From Balneola sp. MJW-20 (GTDB lineage Bacteria; Bacteroidota; Rhodothermia; Balneolales; Balneolaceae): 64,000 nt of DNA. Position 1 is the stretch's first letter. Every line of letters starts with the position of its first letter. Below the pieces are notes generated by a model that ran no database searches, was not told the DNA's origin, and saw only the letters and a program-made list of their open reading frames with translations. Positions 28,412 to 36,329 of this stretch are shown in pieces. The position numbers and the translations under genes were made by a program. The DNA lies in the NCBI RefSeq assembly GCF_040811775.1, contig NZ_JBFNXW010000001.1:992001-1056000 (forward strand), read 5' to 3'.

Positions 28412-30232
28412 TTATGCACTTACTGAAACAGACTCCTCCAGCTCTTTAAAGATCCTCTGCAGCCGGGCTTTTTGGGTATTGACCGTTTCCGGTATCGAAG
28501 AAAGGTTTTCACCGGGATAGGCTTTCCCACGGGCTATCTCGAGACAATAATCCATTCCATTTTCGAGATTATTCTTAAACCGGTTCAGTTTTTTCAGATC
28601 CGAATCCGGATCCTCTGACTGCCGGACCAGCTCTTCAAAATAATCAACATACATTACCATCTCTTTGGCAAACATATGAGGACGTTCATCCGGAACCAGG
28701 GAAGCTCCTTTTCCATAGATGTGATCGACCATTTCCTTCAGACTATATTCACGATCAAACCAGGCTATATTTGGTCCCGGACATATAGACTGAGGTGACC
28801 GGTCAGCTTTCAGAATTCCAAGAGAGATCAGGACCCCGTTTCCTAAATGATCACATAAGCAGGCTTTATCCATTACTTTCGCTTTTTGCTGCTTTTTTGC
28901 CTCATCTGAAAGATCACTTTGCTCTATTTGCTCGATCTTGAGAAGCTGATATTGATTGGAGGCTGTACAGATCGGGTCTTCGGTAAACTCTGTATTGAAT
29001 TCCAGGAACCCTTTCGGGCATGCTGATCCGGGTTTTCCCTGTTCTATTCTTTTTTTATGCCATTGTTCTGATCCGCTTCTCCTCACATTATTAAAAGGTA
29101 CCCCCAGGGGGGAAACTCCGGACAGGTACAGATCTTCCTCTCCGGCATCCTGAAGTAGCATGCGGGTTGCATCATCAACCGGAGTTGCTTCCGGAACCAT
29201 AAGGAAAGGACTTCCCCATCCCGTAGCATCCATCATAAAATCTTCCATCAGCCTGCTGGCTTCTCCGCTGGTACCAATTCCACCCTGAACGGTGATCAGT
29301 GGTTTGTTGATCCCCCACTCCGGCTTAAAATTTACCTTACGTTCGTCTTCGTAATATTTCTCTATCAAGGGCTGAATGGCTGCACTAAGCATCTCTTTTT
29401 TTTCACGAAACTCTTTCAACAGGGAAGGCAGTAAATAGCCATCGGAAGCGAAGGCATGTCCGCCACAATTCAATCCGGATTCGATCCGATATTCAAATAC
29501 TTCCAGTCCTTTTTTAGCCAGATACTTGCCTTGAATTAATGCAGAACGGAAGTCACTCACTTTCAATATGATCTTCTTTTTGATCTGCCCTTTAACATCC
29601 CGGTAGAAGTCTTCAAATTCTCCCAGGTAATTATATAACCTCGGATTAAATCCCGCCGAAAGAACCAGAGCCGATGACAGGCTGCTTTGAGCAAAACCAC
29701 GAAGTGCAGCACAGCCATCACTATACTCTGCGGTCATAGGCTGAGGACTGTTCCTGAAGGTAAAGCCATCTACTTTAGACATAATATTCACGTCAATGGA
29801 ACCGGGCATCATCTGCGCATTGATCTCCCTTTCAAGTAATTCATTAACCGACTCCTTGCCTGCTTTCAGGAGGGAATGGTATTTTTTACGAAGCTCAGAT
29901 CCTAGAGGCAGCATTTCAAAGTAGCGGGATTTTTCATTATCCGCGAAGAAAGGTTGATTCCTGATCTCCTCGAATTTCCGGTTCACGATCTCCTGCACCA
30001 GTTCCAGGTATGCTGTGATGCGTCTGGCTCTCCCGTCTTCCGCATTTCTGGGAATGTTTTCATAGGGTAAGTCAAATAATCCGGCGTAATGTTTTCGGAT
30101 GCGTTCGATCAGCAGATCATCCACAACGGAGATAACGGAATTGATCCCATAAGGAGCAACCCTGATCGGAGTATCAATAGAATGTCCTGTTCCCATCACA
30201 GGAATAGAAAAAGAATGAAGCGAGGTTTTCAT
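28412..30232 (-). CDS. Conserved-looking protein of unknown function, FMN/TIM-barrel-like with Cys-rich segment
   Basis: 606 residues from the ATG at 30232 (MKTSLHSFSIPVMGTGHSID); an in-frame ATG at 30292 adds an unlikely 20-residue leader. There is no signal peptide or membrane segment, so it is cytoplasmic. Two glycine motifs recall nitronate monooxygenase/FabK flavoproteins: LNCGGHAF at 254-261 and VQGGIGTSGEA at 315-325. After it comes a segment with Cys405, Cys422, Cys458, Cys460 and Cys484 (SACPKG, PICTAS, KACLCDHLGNG, SICPGPN) that could bind metal or an Fe-S cluster. It stands alone between the PQQ gene and a lipoprotein gene. I cannot name a reaction; a flavin-dependent oxidoreductase is a guess from the motifs. 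Confidence 0.6.
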   Translation of the reverse strand: MKTSLHSFSIPVMGTGHSIDTPIRVAPYGINSVISVVDDLLIERIRKHYAGLFDLPYENIPRNAEDGRARRITAYLELVQEIVNRKFEEIRNQPFFADNEKSRYFEMLPLGSELRKKYHSLLKAGKESVNELLEREINAQMMPGSIDVNIMSKVDGFTFRNSPQPMTAEYSDGCAALRGFAQSSLSSALVLSAGFNPRLYNYLGEFEDFYRDVKGQIKKKIILKVSDFRSALIQGKYLAKKGLEVFEYRIESGLNCGGHAFASDGYLLPSLLKEFREKKEMLSAAIQPLIEKYYEDERKVNFKPEWGINKPLITVQGGIGTSGEASRLMEDFMMDATGWGSPFLMVPEATPVDDATRMLLQDAGEEDLYLSGVSPLGVPFNNVRRSGSEQWHKKRIEQGKPGSACPKGFLEFNTEFTEDPICTASNQYQLLKIEQIEQSDLSDEAKKQQKAKVMDKACLCDHLGNGVLISLGILKADRSPQSICPGPNIAWFDREYSLKEMVDHIYGKGASLVPDERPHMFAKEMVMYVDYFEELVRQSEDPDSDLKKLNRFKNNLENGMDYCLEIARGKAYPGENLSSIPETVNTQKARLQRIFKELEESVSVSA

Positions 30233-30628
30233 AGGAATATAATGTATTAGACTTAGCGGATGGCAATACGACCAACCCAAACTACAATACATCTTATTTA
30301 TGAAGGGACGGTGAAGAGAGGGAACAGATCTACATAACGTGTTCTGTACGGTGCTGTCTTTTATATAGTAATACTTATCAGATAAGGTAATATCACAGGC
30401 AGTAAATCCGGTTTTTTTCGATTCATATAATTGATTTCAGACTGGCAAGTATCAAAAGTTTTTCTTTATCCCCCATGAGATAATAAATTTATCCCTATAT
30501 ATAATTTAAAGCACTTATTATTAATAAGATAGCGACTTCATCCAGTCCCGGCAATATCATAAAACCTGGCCCAAAATAATAAGGTTATCAACTTGAAATG
30601 TCTTGGCCTTTTAAAAAGAGCTTTGGCC
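30233..30628. other. 396-bp intergenic region, no gene seen
   Basis: AT-rich spacer upstream of the 606-residue gene and downstream of the lipoprotein at 30629. It contains a short near-palindrome (ACTTATC-A-GATAAGGT around 30373-30387) but no open frame, tRNA or clear terminator. It probably holds the promoter of the 606-residue gene. Confidence 0.5.
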
Positions 30629-31300
30629 CTAATAAGAGGCGTTGCAACACATATCTGCTGTAGTAAAAAAAAGTATTGCTACTAGAGCGTCCAAACCAAA
30701 TCCAACCAAAGTGGCGTAATACTTATTCTTGACTGATTTATTATCCAAATGATTTACCTCGGATAAGGCAATAGGTTCAGACATTCTATGCGGATCAATA
30801 TGGATAAGGATATGTTCCTCGACTGGCCGATCCAGAAAAAATGTCCATCCCGGATCACTGATTGTTTTAACTTCCTTCAGATTCAGATAACTGATCTTCT
30901 TTACTTTGCTTTGCTCTATATAGTTGACCCTCCTCGTAGCCCAATAAGGTTTTAGGATGAGATCGTTGTGCTTCTTTGTATGTATAATACCGGCAAAGAT
31001 TCCTTCAAATACCTGATCGTTATCCATAACAATAGCTACAGAATCATTAATTTGAGGAAAATAAGTACCTGATTTAGATTCAGGTCCTACTAATGATTCT
31101 TCCAGGTAACCAAATTCTCTGAATGTTCCTTTAAGCTCTGTTCCATCTTTTTTTTCTAGTACGATCTCCTGACCGGGTTCACGAATACTATCCGCTGCTT
31201 TCTGCCTCTTAAAATTACTCGCAGAATCAAATACGAGTCCTACTACCGTACAGCTGCATAACAATGGCATGAGAAGGAAAAGATTTACCATGCTTTTCAT
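30629..31300 (-). CDS. Hypothetical lipoprotein with C-terminal hydrophobic segment
   Basis: 223 residues with lipobox LCSC (Cys17) and a strong GGGAGG ribosome site 6-7 bases before the ATG at 31300, which fixes the start. The middle is rich in short beta-strands (EIVLEKKDGTELKGTFREFGYLEE, DSVAIVMDNDQVFEGIFAGI), a pattern like small SH3/Sm-type barrels. A hydrophobic stretch, ATLVGFGLDALVAILFF, near residues 195-212 is followed by MCCNAS. I do not recognise the family. It is a single gene divergent from the small lipoprotein at 31691. Confidence 0.65.
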   Translation of the reverse strand: MKSMVNLFLLMPLLCSCTVVGLVFDSASNFKRQKAADSIREPGQEIVLEKKDGTELKGTFREFGYLEESLVGPESKSGTYFPQINDSVAIVMDNDQVFEGIFAGIIHTKKHNDLILKPYWATRRVNYIEQSKVKKISYLNLKEVKTISDPGWTFFLDRPVEEHILIHIDPHRMSEPIALSEVNHLDNKSVKNKYYATLVGFGLDALVAILFFTTADMCCNASY

Positions 31301-31690
31301 GATGCACCTCCCTGTTTATTACCCCCATTTTAATGATCTGCCGGTTTTAGGCGACCGGACAGACCACCTCAATCAATAGGTTAAGCCTCTTTTATGAATC
31401 TTTAGTGAATTGATACAAATTGTTATATGAGCAATACGAATAAAAGCCTGAGATGAATGCATAATAATTGAACCGAGCTGCAAGTAACCATATGATCACT
31501 ATTTCATACTACAATAGATGATCCCTAAACGGAATAATATCAGATAGAATTCTCCAAATGAAGATGAATGAATCTCTATAAGCCGATCTTTTAATTGACT
31601 TACAGTCAATAATTAAGTTAATTATTCAAGGCTATCCCCTATTCATCTCTCCGGCATGCCCCTCCATAATAACCACTTACGGAGGTACTT
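31301..31690. promoter_or_regulatory. 390-bp divergent intergenic region with inverted repeat ATTGACT-TAC-AGTCAAT
   Basis: The spacer separates two divergent lipoprotein genes. It has no convincing open frame. A perfect 7-bp inverted repeat with a 3-base gap lies at 31594-31610, about 80 bp upstream of the ATG at 31691, and is a possible operator. AT content is high throughout. Confidence 0.4.
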
Positions 31691-32308
31691 ATGAATACCT
31701 ATAAATACGGTTTTTTTATGCTCATGCTGCTCGTATTGGGAAGTTGCAGTCAGCCCACTTCTGATATGAATCTAGACGGGAATGATTCATCCATTCAGGA
31801 AGTACAAACAAAAAAAGCACCGGGTGATGATATATCCAAGCCCTTTAAATCAAAGTTTATTACGGAAGGCGGCATTCAGCCCGGACCGGAGAGCGTTGAA
31901 CGCTGCGGTCTTCCACCATTCTTTTATAATGTTCAGGATGGAGGCGGAGAGGCAACACACCTGGGAAACTTCGAGATTCACATTACATTTTGTGTGGATG
32001 CCACAGATTTATTAGATGATGGTCAATTGACCGAAGGCGAATCTATACCCTATTTTTCCAACGAGAATACTGAGGGCTATATGATCGCTGCCAACGGGGA
32101 TGTATTGTATATTGAAATTGCTGAGGGAGAAATTCTGCCGGCCGATGTGGAGGGATATAATTTCATGTTCATGGATCCTTTCATTTTTACCGGAGGAACC
32201 GGACGCTTTGAGGGTGCCAGCGGATCCGGCACCACCTACAGCCTGGTCAATGCTGATCCTCAGCAAACCGAACATATCTGGAATGGTGTACTGAATATCC
32301 CACATTAG
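31691..32308 (+). CDS. Hypothetical lipoprotein, possible allene-oxide-cyclase/dirigent-like barrel
   Basis: 205 residues; lipobox LGSC (Cys19) and a GGAGG ribosome site 5 bases before the ATG. After a 40-residue charged linker the protein is beta-rich. FIFTGGTGRFEGASGSGTTYS near the C-terminus resembles the conserved glycine loop of the allene oxide cyclase/dirigent barrel and similar exported proteins. No function can be given. A strong terminator follows 24 bp after the stop, so it is probably a monocistronic unit. Confidence 0.62.
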   Translation: MNTYKYGFFMLMLLVLGSCSQPTSDMNLDGNDSSIQEVQTKKAPGDDISKPFKSKFITEGGIQPGPESVERCGLPPFFYNVQDGGGEATHLGNFEIHITFCVDATDLLDDGQLTEGESIPYFSNENTEGYMIAANGDVLYIEIAEGEILPADVEGYNFMFMDPFIFTGGTGRFEGASGSGTTYSLVNADPQQTEHIWNGVLNIPH

Positions 32309-32332
32309 ACATCGAGATAGATTATCACATTT

Positions 32333-32361
32333 AAATAGAGCCCTGTACCAGGGCTCTATTT
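32333..32361. terminator. Strong rho-independent terminator
   Basis: Perfect 13-bp arms AAATAGAGCCCTG and CAGGGCTCTATTT with a 3-base loop (TAC). It is placed 24 bp after the lipoprotein stop. The A-start and T-end make it usable on both strands, so it may also end the nos operon, whose last stop is at 32521. Confidence 0.85.
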
Positions 32362-32520
32362 CAAATCATTCAAACCATCTGTCAATTTCTAATACTACCT
32401 CATCGATTATTAGGTACAAAATTTATTACCAATCTCACTATTCATAAAGTATAAATTAACAGTGCTTTAAGATTATTCGAATATAAACGTAGAATCCATT
32501 GGTCTGTACTGGAAATTTTA

Positions 32521-33303
32521 TCAGAAATCTTTATTTAGGCTGATCCTTAGCATGAACCATGCAGGAATGAGTACCCAGGCAAGAAGTGAAACGAAAGACA
32601 GGAATAATCCCCAGCCGGTACCGAAGAATTGCTGGAATATCGCCCCCGTGTACCCAAGAAGTGCAGAGATATCCAGTTTTAAAAGGATCAGGATCCGTGA
32701 GAGGTCAACAGGATTAAGCATAGTAGCGACCAGAGAGAAAGTATCCAGCGGGTATTCTTCAAATACTAACAAGGATACCAGAAATAAACCGTCGTAAATC
32801 ACAGCAAAGAATAGCCATATCAGAATTGCATAACCGAAACCTTTGATCCTGTTCTCATTATATAAGGACACGGTGAAAGCCAGAGCCACAAAAATAAAAG
32901 TTAATAAGGCTGCGTCGATCAATAGAAAAATAAAGTTAATGATCTCGCCCGATTGGAAAAGCCCGTATAAAAGGAAAGGAATCCCAAGTCCAAGAACCAG
33001 ACTCAGACTGAGTGAGCCGGCGACACCCAGGTACTGACCCAGAAAGATCGTTCTTCTTCTGATAGGCTGTGCCAGTAATAGTTCGGTAAATTCCCGGGAA
33101 TTATAAAAATACATAACTCCAAAAATGGTGCCAATTAATGGGGTAAGAATCACAATCAAATTCATGAGTGTGATCACCGCTTTCGGAAGACTGTTATTCA
33201 AAAATAAGAGTGCAAAACTGAGCAGAAGGTAAAAGGCGCAGTAAAAAATACTCCACCGGCTTCTGATCAGATCAAAAAAACTATATCTGAGAATATTAAG
33301 CAT
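32521..33303 (-). CDS. nosY: NosY: ABC-2 permease for nitrous oxide reductase maturation
   Basis: 260 residues from the ATG at 33303 (MLNILRYSFFDLIRSRWSIFY), with six predicted membrane helices and the N-terminal ABC-2 pattern (GTIFGVMYFYNSREFTELLLAQPIRRRTIFLGQY). It forms the membrane part of the NosFY transporter that works with NosD to supply the sulfide/copper for the CuZ site. Start 33303 overlaps the nosF end by 8 bp; an in-frame ATG at 33321 would lie deeper in nosF. It is the last gene of the nos operon. Confidence 0.88.
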   Translation of the reverse strand: MLNILRYSFFDLIRSRWSIFYCAFYLLLSFALLFLNNSLPKAVITLMNLIVILTPLIGTIFGVMYFYNSREFTELLLAQPIRRRTIFLGQYLGVAGSLSLSLVLGLGIPFLLYGLFQSGEIINFIFLLIDAALLTFIFVALAFTVSLYNENRIKGFGYAILIWLFFAVIYDGLFLVSLLVFEEYPLDTFSLVATMLNPVDLSRILILLKLDISALLGYTGAIFQQFFGTGWGLFLSFVSLLAWVLIPAWFMLRISLNKDF

Positions 33304-34003
33304 GTTCAGCCTCCAGCACATTTGCTATAGCATGTTCCAGGCTATGGGATTGATTCTCTTTCCGCAATTCATCGGTAGATCCAACAAAGTGGATCTTTCC
33401 ATCCAGAAGAAAGACTATATCATCAGCCATTTCCTCCACAAAACTCATGATGTGCGTGGTAATGAGAATGGTTTTCCCTTTAAGACGCTCTTTTCTGATG
33501 AGTTCTTTGAGTTTAATCAGTGCCACCGGATCCAGTCCTGTTGTGGGCTCATCCAGAATTATAATCCCCGTATCAAACATAAACGCCAGAACCAGATTAA
33601 CTTTCTGGCGGGTACCGCCTGATAAATTTCCGAGCTTCTTTTTTAAGAAAGGTTCTAATTTAAAAAGGTCTATCAGTTCATCAGATCGGTTAGCTCGCCC
33701 TCTTATACGAATGACCATGTTCAATAATTCTGATACGGTAATATTATCCGGAAAACGCGCTATTTGGGGCAGATAACTAATCTGGTCTCTGTACTCCCAC
33801 TCACCATTAACAATCTCATTATCAATTAAGATCTCACCCTGCTGGGGGATTACCATTCCAAGAATAATCTTAATCAGTGTAGTCTTTCCGGATCCATTGG
33901 GACCCAGAATTGAATGTACCCCGTGACTTTTGAATTCAAGGTCAATCCCGTTCAGTATTTTTAATGATCCGTATTTTTTATGAATCTTTGTAAGACTAAT
34001 CAT
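33296..34003 (-). CDS. nosF: NosF: ABC transporter ATPase for NosZ maturation
   Basis: 235 residues with Walker A GPNGSGKT, signature LSGGTRQK, and Walker B GIIILDEPTTGLDP, followed by the H-loop ILITTHIMSF. It powers the NosDFY complex. It overlaps nosD by 8 bp at its start and nosY by 8 bp at its end, showing tight translational coupling. Confidence 0.92.
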   Translation of the reverse strand: MISLTKIHKKYGSLKILNGIDLEFKSHGVHSILGPNGSGKTTLIKIILGMVIPQQGEILIDNEIVNGEWEYRDQISYLPQIARFPDNITVSELLNMVIRIRGRANRSDELIDLFKLEPFLKKKLGNLSGGTRQKVNLVLAFMFDTGIIILDEPTTGLDPVALIKLKELIRKERLKGKTILITTHIMSFVEEMADDIVFLLDGKIHFVGSTDELRKENQSHSLEHAIANVLEAEHA

Positions 34004-35255
34004 AAGAAGTGACTTTATTCATCAATGGGTAAGGGTCCATCAGGTCATCAGGCGTAAAAACGGGTGATACATTCTCAGAAAAATTCAGGATATCGGTAAA
34101 TAAACTCCTCAGTAATATTACCGTTTCAGGAGTCCGGTTCACTATATATGAAAACAGCTTTACTGGCCGATATGGGACATCTCCGATTCCGTCATTATTT
34201 AAGTCATAGCCTGTGTAAGAGCTCCAGTAATTCTCTTCGAAGAGATTATCATTCATCCTACTGTTATAAGACAAGTCAAATGAGTTATACAGGAAATTAT
34301 TCTGCTTAAAGGTATTCGTGTAGCATCCACCGGCAACCTTAATTGCCCAGCCATTCTCTCTGAAATCATTTCTCTCATACAGTATCCGGCTGGAACCGTC
34401 TACCCTTATAGCCGTGGTATTATGGTAAAATTCATTATCCGTGATCTCTGCATCATAAATTTCCTTAAGCAAAAGGCCGAACGAAGCAGGGCCCCAGTTC
34501 TTATAAAACCGGTTTTTCTTCATCGCTATGAACTTTGAGAACATGACCGCTACTCCCGCTCCGTTATTGCTAAATTCATTTAATTCATAGCGATCATGAT
34601 TAGAAAACATGAAATGAAGTCCATAGCGAATATTATTCTGACTGACATTACCAATGATCAAGCTTTCATCTACGAATTCCAGATAAATACCGTCGCGAAG
34701 ACCGAAAAGATTGTTTTCTTCAATTCTCAAAAAAGAGCTGTTCCAACCGTGGATCCCGTTTCCTGAATAGAATTCCTTTTCGAAATTACCTGATATCTGA
34801 TTATTTGAGATCCTGCCATCCCGGGATCGCTCAACCAGAATTCCGAAGAATACATTTTGCATGATGTTTTCAGTAATCTCAAAATCCTGGCTATTCAGAA
34901 TATGAATTGCGGCATAATCATTGGTATGACTGAATCCGACATTCTTCAGAATGAATCCCGAAATCTTCACACTTTTGGCACTGACTTTAATGATGCTGCC
35001 GATTTCCTCCCCGTCTATTACCGGCCAACCCATACCTATCAGAGTCAACGGAATATCAATCTCAAGATCATGTTCTTTATATATCCCCGGAAGCACCTTT
35101 ATTACATCCCCTTCTTTACTGGCTTCAACCGCTTCGCGAATCGTTTTATATGTACACTGATCACATACCTTTGTCACATCTACTGCATATACATCTTGAG
35201 CAATCAGACAGCTCATTATAAAAGCAATTATCAGATATTTCAGTGTCTTTCTCAT
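33996..35255 (-). CDS. nosD: NosD: periplasmic beta-helix protein for CuZ maturation
   Basis: 419 residues with signal peptide (about 1-24, ending DVYA). The rest is a right-handed parallel beta-helix with repeated N/G turns (ENIMQNVFFGILVERSRDGRISNNQISGN, DNEFYHNTTAIRVDGSS), the fold of NosD. In the complex it passes material from NosFY to NosL/NosZ. It starts 4 bp after nosL stops. An extra short Cys pair, CDQCTY, sits near the mature N-terminus. Confidence 0.92.
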   Translation of the reverse strand: MRKTLKYLIIAFIMSCLIAQDVYAVDVTKVCDQCTYKTIREAVEASKEGDVIKVLPGIYKEHDLEIDIPLTLIGMGWPVIDGEEIGSIIKVSAKSVKISGFILKNVGFSHTNDYAAIHILNSQDFEITENIMQNVFFGILVERSRDGRISNNQISGNFEKEFYSGNGIHGWNSSFLRIEENNLFGLRDGIYLEFVDESLIIGNVSQNNIRYGLHFMFSNHDRYELNEFSNNGAGVAVMFSKFIAMKKNRFYKNWGPASFGLLLKEIYDAEITDNEFYHNTTAIRVDGSSRILYERNDFRENGWAIKVAGGCYTNTFKQNNFLYNSFDLSYNSRMNDNLFEENYWSSYTGYDLNNDGIGDVPYRPVKLFSYIVNRTPETVILLRSLFTDILNFSENVSPVFTPDDLMDPYPLMNKVTSYD

Positions 35256-35259
35256 GATC

Positions 35260-35682
35260 TTATTTCACATGATCCTTAAGAGCCTTCCAGTCAAATATGA
35301 CACCACTCAGTTCTTTATTCAGAATGGCCTGTTCGTTCATGAAAGCAGCAAGATCTTCTCCCATAGGACTTCTTAATTTACTGTTCTTCAGGTACAGTGC
35401 CTTCCGGCCGTTTATAAATGTACCGGGATCATTATAATCCATAACCAATACCAGTGACACCGTCTCATCCATCTCCCTGTGACCTCGCACCATGCACTCT
35501 ATTGAGTCATACTTATATACTTTTCCTTTACCGGTAACTAATTCAGCAGCAAAAGAGGGGTCCGCAATGCCCATTGAGCAGTAAGCACAGCTATCTTTTC
35601 CGAATGAGATAGTTTCTGGTGCCGGCTCACATGAGAGAATCAGGCATGAAATCATCATGATCACAACTTTAGACCTTTTCAT
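35260..35682 (-). CDS. nosL: NosL: copper chaperone lipoprotein
   Basis: 140 residues; lipobox LILSC (Cys18). The copper motif CAYCSMGI (Cys32, Cys35, Met37) and the following strand KVYKYDSIECMVRGH are the NosL signature. It delivers Cu(I) to apo-NosZ in the periplasm. It overlaps the preceding membrane-protein gene by 14 bp. Confidence 0.95.
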   Translation of the reverse strand: MKRSKVVIMMISCLILSCEPAPETISFGKDSCAYCSMGIADPSFAAELVTGKGKVYKYDSIECMVRGHREMDETVSLVLVMDYNDPGTFINGRKALYLKNSKLRSPMGEDLAAFMNEQAILNKELSGVIFDWKALKDHVK

Positions 35683-36253
35683 TTTGCTCCTGCTCTTTTC
35701 GTTTCATCAGAAAAGCTCCCAATGACATTAAAATCCCGGTAAACAGAAAATAAGCACCTGCTGCCGGCCATGAATGGGCAGTAAAATTCAGGATCTGCTT
35801 ACTGCCTATTAAAGGTGGCTGGTATCCCTGACCTGGTATCTTGATCGCTGCTTTTGGATCAAGATTATGGCCATAATCGTATTCCCATATATAGAAGTCG
35901 TACATCCCAACAGCTCCCAGGACTACCATTACAATAAACCATGTCAGAAACAGCTTACGATTTCCAGATACCCCAATAATTACCCCAAATGCACTCATGA
36001 TACCGATCACATATGGGAAAATGTCAAACTCCTTCATATGATCCGGTATTGGTTTCATCCCTACATAATGGTTCATCAGGTTGATATTCTTTATGTCATT
36101 GGGATTATGATCCTCGATCTTGTTGATCCATATATCCATTCCGATACCATCAGGATATTGGGGAGCTTCCAGCGTAATTATCCACATCGGCATCACAAAT
36201 AAGGCAAGTAAGCACAGGGACCCCAGGATCATCATAAGATTCGATTTCTTCAT
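35669..36253 (-). CDS. Membrane protein between nosZ and nosL (clade II nos cluster)
   Basis: 194 residues with about four membrane helices (near 8-28, 76-93, 103-121, 163-184). A periplasmic loop has the conserved-looking HNPNDIKNINLMNHYVGMKPIPDHM, and another segment FYIWEYDYGHNLDPKAAIK. Clade II nos clusters commonly encode a membrane protein after nosZ, sometimes called NosB; homology to that protein cannot be checked here, so no symbol is given. The gene is 14 bp overlapped with nosL. The His/Met-rich loop suggests a metal or NosZ-facing role, which is inference. Confidence 0.7.
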   Translation of the reverse strand: MKKSNLMMILGSLCLLALFVMPMWIITLEAPQYPDGIGMDIWINKIEDHNPNDIKNINLMNHYVGMKPIPDHMKEFDIFPYVIGIMSAFGVIIGVSGNRKLFLTWFIVMVVLGAVGMYDFYIWEYDYGHNLDPKAAIKIPGQGYQPPLIGSKQILNFTAHSWPAAGAYFLFTGILMSLGAFLMKRKEQEQNEKV

Positions 36254-36289
36254 GTCTATTTATTCCGCTTTGTTGTGAATTAATGAATA

Positions 36290-36312
36290 TCCCCCGACTT
36301 ACTGCCGGGGGA
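36290..36312 (-). terminator. Hairpin downstream of nosZ
   Basis: TCCCCCG and CGGGGGA arms around a 9-base loop lie between nosZ and the following membrane-protein gene. There is no T-run on the minus strand, so it more likely stabilises the nosZ mRNA end or attenuates transcription into the maturation genes. Confidence 0.5.
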
Positions 36313-36329
36313 CAAGTAACCATCACTTC

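Noticed and set aside
30373..30387. Palindrome ACTTATC-A-GATAAGGT as operator or small RNA
   Set aside because: Short, AT-rich, in a long AT-rich spacer, with no supporting T-run or nearby regulator.
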